Shown here: piece by piece, positions 6,416 to 11,247 of the stretch
Position numbering within the stretch: position 1 is the stretch's first letter
How the letters are laid out: every line of letters begins with the position of its first letter
Assembly (NCBI GenBank): GCA_937905855.1
Contig: CALCWU010000221.1
Span: forward strand, 1 to 11,247
Length of the DNA: 11,247 nt
Source: an uncultured Mollicutes bacterium
GTDB taxonomy: Bacteria; Bacillota_I; Bacilli_A; Acholeplasmatales; Anaeroplasmataceae
Direction of reading: 5' to 3'
Notes under the pieces: generated by a model
Seen by the model: only the letters and a program-made list of their open reading frames with translations
Told to the model about the DNA's origin: nothing
Database searches by the model: none
Made by a program: the position numbers and the translations under genes

Positions 6416-7612
6416 CTAGTATTCTAAAATAATCCAAGCGCCATTTTCATAAACATAAATATCTATATTACGATTAGTACTTGAAATAACTGTTTGACCA
6501 ATTTTTGTCATATATTCTTCTTTAGTACCATCAAAATAAACACTGCTTAATTTATCACATCCATAAAACGCATCATAAGCAATTGAAGTATTTTTAGACA
6601 TATAAACCTTTGTTAAATCTCTAAAGCAAGCATATTGTCTTTCCTTAATACGTGTTACTGTGTCTGGAATAGTTATCTCTTCTACATTCTCATATTTATC
6701 ATTATTTTTAACATAGAAATTTTCAGCATAATATAGAGGATTAGCATCATAATCTTCAAATTCTATATTAACAAAATCATTAACTGTTCCATCAAAATAA
6801 ATAGATTTTAACGAAGATGCACGAGAAAAACTTCCAACAATTTTTTTAATGTTTTTACCAAAATATAATTCCTCAGTATCAGAAAAATCAAAGATATTTG
6901 CATTAAAGCTAGTTACATTATGTTCATCATAACTTTCTGGTATTGTATGCTTTTTTTCGTTTGAAAATGAAAATGTTGATTTTTCAAGTATATCTGAAAT
7001 TTGATAATTTTGATCAGAATCAAGAGAAAAACTGTATATAGATATATGACATACCTTACATTTTTCATTTTCCCATTCATGACCATTCTTTGCAACATAT
7101 AGATTATGAGAGCAAGCAGGCTCGTACCAATGATAATCATCATCATAGCTGTAATCACTATTATATGAATGATAATGGTAATCCTCTACTCCTTTATCTG
7201 GTGAATCAGATAACCTTTTAAGAGAAATTGTTGTAGAATTTCCTTCTGATCCTTCATAGAATTTTAAATTGTTACCACTTTTAGTAACTGTTTCCGAATT
7301 ATTTGTAATTTCATAACTTAATGTAATCTTGTCATCTTCATTACTCCAAGTACCAATTTGAATGCAATCTGTTAAATAAGAATTTGTCTCAAATTTATTA
7401 TTTGCATATAATGTAAACTTCACAAAATCCTCATCAAGCTTTACCCCACTAAATGTTTCTCCCTTTTTAATTGTTTTCTTCTCCCCATTAGATTCAATTT
7501 GAATAGAATCAAATCCATAAACCCCTGCTATCTCACTGCTGCTACCAACGCCACATGAGACAAGTCCTGCTAAGGACATTAGGCCTAAGCCCATTAAACA
7601 TATTTTTTTCAT
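6416..7612 (-). CDS. Lipoprotein with lipocalin-like region, Cys/His module and BspA-type leucine-rich repeats
   Basis: 398 residues, stop TAG. Residues 1-20 are a lipoprotein signal peptide (MKK, hydrophobic core, lipobox LVSC with Cys20). Residues 28-134 are beta-rich and resemble the lipocalin-like domain of secreted Bacillota proteins (IAGVYGFDSI start, IGTWS middle). Residues 145-162 are a Tyr/Asp/His-rich linker. It runs into a spaced HWY-C-H-HEW-CxxC module (161-189), a pattern seen in gut Bacillota surface proteins that may bind zinc. Residues 250-390 carry BspA/LRR_5-type repeats: YFDGTVNDF (272-280), NPLYYAENFYV (291-301), EITIPDTVTRI (312-322), then CDKLSSVYFDGTKEEY (352-367), the near-repeat of the first. 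Likely anchored outside the membrane, perhaps in adhesion or host/matrix contact (inferred from the fold). AAGGATGG nine bases before the ATG supports the start. Divergent from a second lipoprotein gene. Confidence 0.85.
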   Translation of the reverse strand: MKKICLMGLGLMSLAGLVSCGVGSSSEIAGVYGFDSIQIESNGEKKTIKKGETFSGVKLDEDFVKFTLYANNKFETNSYLTDCIQIGTWSNEDDKITLSYEITNNSETVTKSGNNLKFYEGSEGNSTTISLKRLSDSPDKGVEDYHYHSYNSDYSYDDDYHWYEPACSHNLYVAKNGHEWENEKCKVCHISIYSFSLDSDQNYQISDILEKSTFSFSNEKKHTIPESYDEHNVTSFNANIFDFSDTEELYFGKNIKKIVGSFSRASSLKSIYFDGTVNDFVNIEFEDYDANPLYYAENFYVKNNDKYENVEEITIPDTVTRIKERQYACFRDLTKVYMSKNTSIAYDAFYGCDKLSSVYFDGTKEEYMTKIGQTVISSTNRNIDIYVYENGAWIILEY

Positions 7613-7637
7613 TTCTTATTACCATCCTTCGTCATTT

Positions 7638-7666
7638 ATTATAATTTTGTAGGTAAAAAAAATAAA
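7638..7666 (-). promoter_or_regulatory. Candidate promoter of the LRR lipoprotein gene
   Basis: On the minus strand TATAAT (7643-7638) lies 26 bases before the ATG, with a poor TTTATT -35 (7666-7661) 17 bases further up. A run of eight T (minus strand, 7662-7655) overlaps the spacer and -35. The ribosome site AAGGATGG is at 7629-7622. Confidence 0.45.
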
Positions 7667-7675
7667 GCAATCCCT

Positions 7676-7693
7676 CGCAACAAACAAGTTGCG
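7676..7693. promoter_or_regulatory. 18-bp dyad in the divergent lipoprotein control region (candidate operator)
   Basis: CGCAAC (7676-7681), six bases, GTTGCG (7688-7693). It is unusually GC-rich for this AT-rich gap, and it sits roughly midway between the two divergent starts, just upstream of the minus-strand -35. No T-run follows on either strand, so it is not a terminator. Binding by a dimeric regulator is inferred. Confidence 0.4.
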
Positions 7694-7728
7694 CAAAAAA
7701 AATTACTCTTTTCAAATATTCAATATTG

Positions 7729-7741
7729 TTTTTTTTTTTTT
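7729..7741 (+). repeat. 13-T homopolymer tract in the plus-strand lipoprotein promoter
   Basis: Thirteen consecutive T lie four bases upstream of the TATAAT at 7746-7751, filling most of the -35/-10 spacer. The only -35-like string is TTGTTT (7726-7731), which overlaps the tract and gives a 14-base spacer, shorter than optimal. Length changes by replication slippage would alter this spacing. It is the longest homopolymer seen in the window. Confidence 0.7.
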
Positions 7742-7745
7742 ACGA

Positions 7746-7764
7746 TATAATAAAATAAGAGGTG
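7746..7764 (+). promoter_or_regulatory. -10 box and RBS of the plus-strand lipoprotein gene
   Basis: TATAAT (7746-7751) is a consensus -10. AAGAGGTG (7757-7764) is a good ribosome site nine bases before ATG 7774. An in-frame GTG at 7762 lies inside that ribosome site and is rejected as the start. The -10 and the RBS are only five bases apart, so the transcript leader would be very short. Confidence 0.55.
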
Positions 7765-7773
7765 TATTTTAAA

Positions 7774-8625
7774 ATGAAAAAATTGTTAATTGTCTTTTTA
7801 GGACTTGGTATATTTATTAATTTATATGCCTGTGGAGGTACTACAAATTCTTCTGCATCTCCTACTATAGATAATACAAAATATGAGGAAAGTGATACTT
7901 TCAAGCAATATGACGTATCAAATGATGGCTTATTAAAATGGAATGCTATTAAAGAGGCAAAATATTATAAAATATATGATAAGTATATTACAGATACAAG
8001 CTATCAATTAAAGAAAAGCTCTGACCATTTTGAAGAAAGAAAAGTAAAAGTTGAAGCCTACAAAGCTCAAACTGATAGTGGATTAATAGATTCAATAAGT
8101 ATTGAGATTGTAATTCAAGACGATACTTTTAGATTAAAGAAAGATGCTTTAACCTATACAGCAACAGTTTTAGTTAATAATAAAACAATAGTATTATCTG
8201 ATATATATCTTTTAAATGAAGATGATATTAATATCGAACTTCATAAATTAAATTATATGACTTCATCTAGCTTTTATTTAGATGAAGAATGTACAAAAAA
8301 GCTTACTGATGAATATTGGCTAACAGATGATGTAACAATCTACACAAAAAATGTAGTTGATTATAAACTTAATGTAACTATCTATTTATTTTATGATAGT
8401 ATTTTCAATCCTAAAGCAAAAAATGTTACTTTAAACAAAGCATATATTGATAAAAATACTATAGATTTAAGTTATTGGAATGGTAGCAAATATCAAAATC
8501 TATCAAAAATATCAATTAATGAGATTGAATATCCTCTTGAAGATTTCAATAAAAATGGAAGTATTGATTTATCAGAATATGATACTAGTTCAAATTTAAC
8601 AATAAAAGTATATTACTTTAATTAA
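7774..8625 (+). CDS. Lipoprotein with Fn3-like, InlB-repeat-like and EF-loop segments
   Basis: 283 residues from ATG 7774. Residues 1-20 are a lipoprotein signal peptide with lipobox LYAC (Cys20), followed by a Ser/Thr/Gly-rich linker. Residues 45-112 (VSNDGLLKWNAIKEAKYYKIY at the start) resemble a fibronectin type III-like module. Residues 125-192 end in FYLDEECTKKLTDEYWLTDD followed by VTIYTK, close to the C-terminal half of Listeria-Bacteroides (InlB B-type) repeats. The C-terminal 90 residues are beta-rich and unrecognised. They contain D257-F-N259-K-N261-G262-S-I264-D-L-S-E268, an exact fit to the 12-residue EF-hand calcium loop, though without clear flanking helices. The protein is probably membrane-anchored outside the cell; function unknown. 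Its last codons and terminator are repeated at 10245-10303. It may be phase variable through the T-tract in its promoter. Confidence 0.8.
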   Translation: MKKLLIVFLGLGIFINLYACGGTTNSSASPTIDNTKYEESDTFKQYDVSNDGLLKWNAIKEAKYYKIYDKYITDTSYQLKKSSDHFEERKVKVEAYKAQTDSGLIDSISIEIVIQDDTFRLKKDALTYTATVLVNNKTIVLSDIYLLNEDDINIELHKLNYMTSSSFYLDEECTKKLTDEYWLTDDVTIYTKNVVDYKLNVTIYLFYDSIFNPKAKNVTLNKAYIDKNTIDLSYWNGSKYQNLSKISINEIEYPLEDFNKNGSIDLSEYDTSSNLTIKVYYFN

Positions 8626-8670
8626 GAAACAAGGTGTGACCAATTAACGAGTCACACCCTTATTTTTTTA
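8611..8670 (+). repeat. Direct repeat copy 1: lipoprotein gene end plus terminator
   Basis: Bases 8611-8640 match 10245-10274 at 28 of 30 positions without gaps (differences at 8617 and 8630). The loop that follows (8641-8650) differs, but the right stem arm and a seven-T run match again. Bases 8611-8625 are the last four codons and stop of the lipoprotein gene. Copies 1 and 2 are in the same orientation, 1634 bases apart, and bracket the sigma/anti-sigma operon. Confidence 0.85.
8631..8669. terminator. Terminator, copy 1 (lipoprotein gene; also the anti-sigma operon)
   Basis: AAGGTGTGAC (8631-8640) pairs with GTCACACC (8651-8658) and, past one bulged C, TT. The loop is ten bases. Seven T follow on plus (8663-8669); on minus the tail is GTTTCTTAAT. 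It therefore serves both the plus-strand lipoprotein gene and the convergent minus-strand operon ending at 8678. Confidence 0.85.
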
Positions 8671-8677
8671 TTTAATA

Positions 8678-9646
8678 TTAATTTCTACTACCATTAGAAA
8701 ACATAGCTGAGCCTGTTTCTTCTAATATATTATTTACATAAACAATTTTATAGCCCTGATAATTATCGTCAATATATTTTATAAAGCTATTAACCTTATC
8801 CTTACCAATATATATACTACGATTATAGGATAATATATTGGTATTAATATAACCATCACTACTTACAGATAAGCTTAAATTTGTTCTACCAATTGCTTCA
8901 ATAGAAAAGCTTATACTCATTAATGGAAATTTAGAATTTATCATTTCAACAGGCGCATCTTTATCAACAAACAATTTACTTATAATATCATTATTTTTCA
9001 AATCATAATATTCTATTTCTAGATCATCCTTATAATAATGAGCACTCTTAAAGGTAGCATACCTACTAATATTTAAAGAATTAATAAAATCAAGGGTATT
9101 AGCAAATTCATAATTTATATTAACCATAGAATAATAGCAATCATCATTCTCGTATTTAACAGCTATTGCAAGCTCAGATTTAAAATCCTTAATTTCATAA
9201 ATAAGGGTATTACATGTATGCTGCTTTTGCTCATAAATATCATAACCTACTGCAACACACTCACCAATTTTATCACCAATATATTTAGTAGGTGTTTCAC
9301 TAATTAAAATAGTACTATATAATTCATAATTACGATTATTATAAGATATACTAGGCCATTTTTCATAATTTGACTTTTCATCCCAATGCTTAATAATATA
9401 TCCATCATTACTATTATTAATATCTCCTCTATTGACATATTTAATCGGATATTTACTAGATAATTGTGCTTTATAAATTAAGATACAGGTAATAACCGCA
9501 ATAATAACTACAGCAAATGATAAAATAAATGATAATCTTATTCTTGGCCTTTTATTTTCTTGGCATAAATTAAGATCACTAGGCTTAATATTAGAAATAT
9601 TTTGCTTATTTAATTCCTTCAAAAAATCATTTTCTAGTTTTTTCAT
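8678..9646 (-). CDS. Single-pass membrane protein, probable anti-sigma factor/sensor
   Basis: 322 residues. Residues 1-37 are hydrophilic and should be cytoplasmic. Residues 39-58 (SFILSFAVVIIAVITCILIY) form one transmembrane helix. Residues 60-322 would lie outside. No other domain is certain. The part 98-205 (SISYNNRNYEL, YIGDKIGE, YDIYEQKQH, ELAIAVKY, INYEFANTLDFINSLN) resembles, from memory, exported domains of sigma-linked membrane proteins in Clostridia and Erysipelotrichia. The HxxxCxxC zinc motif of classical anti-sigma factors is absent, so the sigma-binding role rests on gene order and topology. The ATG follows the sigma gene's TAA with no gap, and its ribosome site AAAGGAG (9662-9656) lies inside the sigma gene, implying coupled translation. 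Both operon ends carry the direct repeat. Confidence 0.7.
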   Translation of the reverse strand: MKKLENDFLKELNKQNISNIKPSDLNLCQENKRPRIRLSFILSFAVVIIAVITCILIYKAQLSSKYPIKYVNRGDINNSNDGYIIKHWDEKSNYEKWPSISYNNRNYELYSTILISETPTKYIGDKIGECVAVGYDIYEQKQHTCNTLIYEIKDFKSELAIAVKYENDDCYYSMVNINYEFANTLDFINSLNISRYATFKSAHYYKDDLEIEYYDLKNNDIISKLFVDKDAPVEMINSKFPLMSISFSIEAIGRTNLSLSVSSDGYINTNILSYNRSIYIGKDKVNSFIKYIDDNYQGYKIVYVNNILEETGSAMFSNGSRN

Positions 9647-10156
9647 TTAATTCAGCTCCTTTAACTTATTCTTGGCCTTTTTTAATGAGCGATAATATAT
9701 TGATTTAATACTAGCTTCCTTTTTATTTAATTTTAAAGCAATTTCTTTAAATGTTAAATCTTCAAAGAAATGATTATAAATAATAATAAACTCCTCCTCG
9801 TCTAATACCTTTTTTATCTCATTAACTATAAAGGTATATTTAATTGAAGAATTTTTATCAACATAATTACTATCTAAATCGTTAATATAATGATTTCTTT
9901 CCCTTAATATTTTAATTGCCAAATATTTAGCATTAGTTACTAAATACCCCTTAACTGATTTTTTCACAGTATTAGGATTTTTAAAAAGCATTGAAAAAAC
10001 CTCATAAACAACATCATCGATATCACAAGCATCAGCTAAATATCTTGAGGCGATAAAGGCTACTAAGCCTTTATATTTATTAAAAAGATATAAATAGGTT
10101 TCATTAAGCTTTTTTTGATTATTTAAGGAAAGCTTTAGCTTCAATTCATCACTCAT
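9647..10156 (-). CDS. ECF-type RNA polymerase sigma factor
   Basis: 169 residues, the usual length for extracytoplasmic-function sigma factors. Residues 21-85 match region 2: YLYLFNKYKGLVAFIASRYL, the acidic DIDDVVYEVFSMLF that docks on polymerase, then a basic -10-binding stretch. Residues 113-165 match region 4, with the helix-turn-helix TFKEIALKLNKKEASIKSIYYRSLKKAKNK recognising the -35. Regions 1 and 3 are lacking, as in ECF factors. GGAG (10168-10165) lies eight bases before the ATG. The gene is followed immediately by a one-helix membrane protein, the standard layout for a sigma factor held by a membrane anti-sigma factor and released by an outside signal. The signal and regulon are unknown. 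A possible autoregulatory promoter lies upstream. Confidence 0.88.
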   Translation of the reverse strand: MSDELKLKLSLNNQKKLNETYLYLFNKYKGLVAFIASRYLADACDIDDVVYEVFSMLFKNPNTVKKSVKGYLVTNAKYLAIKILRERNHYINDLDSNYVDKNSSIKYTFIVNEIKKVLDEEEFIIIYNHFFEDLTFKEIALKLNKKEASIKSIYYRSLKKAKNKLKELN

Positions 10157-10177
10157 TTTATCAGCTCCATTTAATTA

Positions 10178-10203
10178 GGCTTATATTAGTTAAAAAAGTT
10201 TCA
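10178..10203 (-). promoter_or_regulatory. Candidate promoter of the sigma operon with an ECF-like -35
   Basis: On the minus strand TGAAAC followed by six T (10203-10192) is identical to the -35 used by several Bacillota ECF sigma factors (TGAAAC, T-run). Sixteen bases on, the -10 region reads AGCC (10181-10178), unlike the usual CGTA/CGTC, so the match is half. A sigma-A-like TATAAG (10185-10180) overlaps it. Autoregulation is inferred. Confidence 0.4.
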
Positions 10204-10244
10204 AAAATATTCATAATTATTAATTTTTACACTAAATATTAAAA

Positions 10245-10303
10245 TATTACCTTAATTAAGAAATAAGGTGTGACAATTTAGCTAGTCACACCTTGTTTTT
10301 TTA
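10245..10303 (+). repeat. Direct repeat copy 2: relic lipoprotein gene end plus terminator
   Basis: Partner of 8611-8670. In the lipoprotein frame it reads TAT TAC CTT AAT TAA (Tyr-Tyr-Leu-Asn-stop) against Tyr-Tyr-Phe-Asn-stop in copy 1, then the same AAGAAAnAAGG lead-in and hairpin. Upstream, 10227-10244 has in-frame stops and only loose similarity to the gene, so no working plus-strand gene is present. It may be the decayed 3' end of a second lipoprotein gene or a duplicated end. Confidence 0.75.
10265..10302. terminator. Terminator, copy 2 (gyrA; T-run faces plus strand)
   Basis: AAGGTGTGAC (10265-10274) and GTCACACCTT (10285-10294) make a perfect 10-bp stem with a ten-base loop. On plus the stem is followed by G and seven T (10296-10302), although no plus-strand gene runs into it. 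On minus the tail is ATTTCTTAATT, so it can end gyrA transcription eleven bases past the stop at 10305. Confidence 0.85.
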
Positions 10304-10304
10304 A

Positions 10305-11247
10305 TTATTCTTGTTTTGGTTCTACATTTTCAATTACAGGTTCATCCTCTACACAATCGACAATAGCTATTGTTGAAATATGCTGATCTTCCTTTAATCT
10401 AATTAAGCGAACACCTTGAGTTGAACGTCCAGTTTTACTAATTTCATTTACATGAATACGAATTACTACACCCTTATCTGTTGTGATAATTAAATCCTTA
10501 TTATCATCAACAGATCTTAAGGCTGTTAGCTTACCATTCTTTTCGGTAACATTTACGGTCTTAACACCCTGACCGCCACGATTTTGAAGACGATATTCAT
10601 CAATTGAGCTACGTTTACCAAAGCCATTTTCAGTAATTACAAGAATTTCCTCGTTTGGTTTAGCTATAGCTGCACCTATAATATGATCATCCTCACCAAA
10701 GCGCATACCAATAACACCTGTTGCACTACGGCCTAGAGCTCTACAATCAGTTTCCTTAAAACGAATTGCCTTACCATTTGAGGCTCCAAGAACAATTTCA
10801 TCATTACCATTTGTTAATTCAACCTGAAGTAATTCATCGCCATCAGCTAAATTAATAGCAATGATACCATTTGAACGAATATTTTGATATTGTGATAATG
10901 CTGTTCTCTTTATTACACCATTTTTAGTAATAAATATTAGATAAGCATTTTCATCATTAAAATTCTTAACGTTTGTTACAGTTGCAAGCTTTTCATTTTC
11001 CATAAAATTCAAAATATTAACAAGTGGAAGACCCTTACTTGTCTTTGAACCCTCAGGAATTTGGTAACCCTTTATTGCATATACTCTACCTAAATTTGTA
11101 AAGAATAGAATATAATCATGAGTGCTTGTTGGTAAAATATGACTAACATCATCATCCTCATGAGTCTTTATTCCCGATACACCAACACCACCACGGCTTT
11201 GCGTCTTATATTCTTCAACCTTCATACGCTTAGCATAGCCATTTTTT
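10305..11247 (-). CDS. gyrA: DNA gyrase subunit A, C-terminal domain (N-terminal part beyond window)
   Basis: 313 complete codons plus a partial one. The reading frame stays open to the window edge (KNGYAKR before the first internal Met at 11225), so that Met is not the start. The sequence is the six-bladed beta-pinwheel that wraps DNA: STHDYILFFTNLGRVYAIKGY, KNGVIKRTALSQYQNIRSNG, RALGRSATGVIGMRFGEDD, ENGFGKRSSIDEYRLQNRGG and ISKTGRSTQGVRLIRL follow the B. subtilis GyrA order closely. The GyrA box that marks GyrA rather than ParC is QSRGGVG (11201-11181), with Val where Lys/Arg is usual. A second like segment is QNRGGQG (10586-10566). The acidic tail is short (about 18 residues). The active-site Tyr and breakage-reunion domain lie outside the window. 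GyrA with GyrB introduces negative supercoils. Confidence 0.95.
   Translation of the reverse strand, partial: KNGYAKRMKVEEYKTQSRGGVGVSGIKTHEDDDVSHILPTSTHDYILFFTNLGRVYAIKGYQIPEGSKTSKGLPLVNILNFMENEKLATVTNVKNFNDENAYLIFITKNGVIKRTALSQYQNIRSNGIIAINLADGDELLQVELTNGNDEIVLGASNGKAIRFKETDCRALGRSATGVIGMRFGEDDHIIGAAIAKPNEEILVITENGFGKRSSIDEYRLQNRGGQGVKTVNVTEKNGKLTALRSVDDNKDLIITTDKGVVIRIHVNEISKTGRSTQGVRLIRLKEDQHISTIAIVDCVEDEPVIENVEPKQE

Noticed and set aside
7676..7693. GC-rich dyad read as a terminator
   Set aside because: The A-run follows on the plus strand and precedes on the minus strand, so neither orientation has a 3' T-run, and no gene ends there.
8611..10303. Insertion sequence or integrative element
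   Set aside because: The bracketed segment carries no transposase, integrase or terminal inverted repeats; only direct repeats are seen, so a named mobile element is not supported.
1..11247. UGA read as tryptophan (Mollicutes code)
   Set aside because: All genes use TGG for Trp and stay open under the standard code; the absence of TGA stops among so few genes is explained by AT-rich preference for TAA.

Overview
The window is AT-rich (roughly 30% G+C by eye) with standard-code genes. Tryptophan is TGG throughout, and the nine stops visible in the window are eight TAA and one TAG, with no TGA. Shine-Dalgarno sites are strong, there are two lipoprotein signal peptides with lipoboxes, and the GyrA C-terminal domain is close to that of Bacilli. 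This points to a low-GC Bacillota relative (Erysipelotrichia, an RF39-like or other Mollicutes-adjacent Bacilli lineage) that has not reassigned UGA. The species is not recognised. No rRNA, tRNA, CRISPR array or transposase was seen.

Left part (1-6390), ordinary metabolism and repair. A D-2-hydroxyacid dehydrogenase-like gene (minus strand, cut by the window edge) is divergent from an L-aspartate dehydrogenase-like gene. The latter converges, with a 2-base gap, on a ZIP-type metal transporter, and each of these two genes seems to carry its terminator hairpin inside the other's coding sequence. A plus-strand operon follows: a xylose-isomerase-like TIM-barrel protein overlapping by 8 bases a PD-(D/E)XK nuclease-XPD/DinG-type iron-sulfur helicase fusion. 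Then comes a DegV-family fatty-acid-binding protein starting at TTG, closed by a perfect 14-bp bidirectional terminator.

Right part (6391-10304), an accessory surface and signalling region. Two lipoprotein genes diverge: a lipocalin-like/BspA-LRR protein on the minus strand and a Fn3-like/InlB-repeat-like/EF-loop protein on the plus strand. They share a 149-base control region (7613-7761) holding an 18-bp dyad and a 13-T homopolymer directly upstream of a TATAAT -10 box, a layout that suggests a phase-variable promoter. Next is a two-gene minus-strand operon of an ECF-type sigma factor and a single-pass membrane protein, presumably its anti-sigma partner. This operon is bracketed by two direct repeats of about 60 bp (8611-8670 and 10245-10303). 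Each repeat contains the last codons and stop of the lipoprotein gene (intact in the first, relic-like in the second) plus the same hairpin terminator. The sigma/anti-sigma pair therefore looks like a cassette sitting between two copies of a lipoprotein gene end.

Right edge (10305-11247): the C-terminal beta-pinwheel of GyrA (minus strand), cut by the window end.

The most novel-looking part is the combination in 7600-10304: a possible slippage-controlled lipoprotein promoter beside a repeat-bracketed sigma/membrane-sensor cassette. That the sigma factor controls the neighbouring lipoproteins is inference only; no matching promoter motif was found at those genes.
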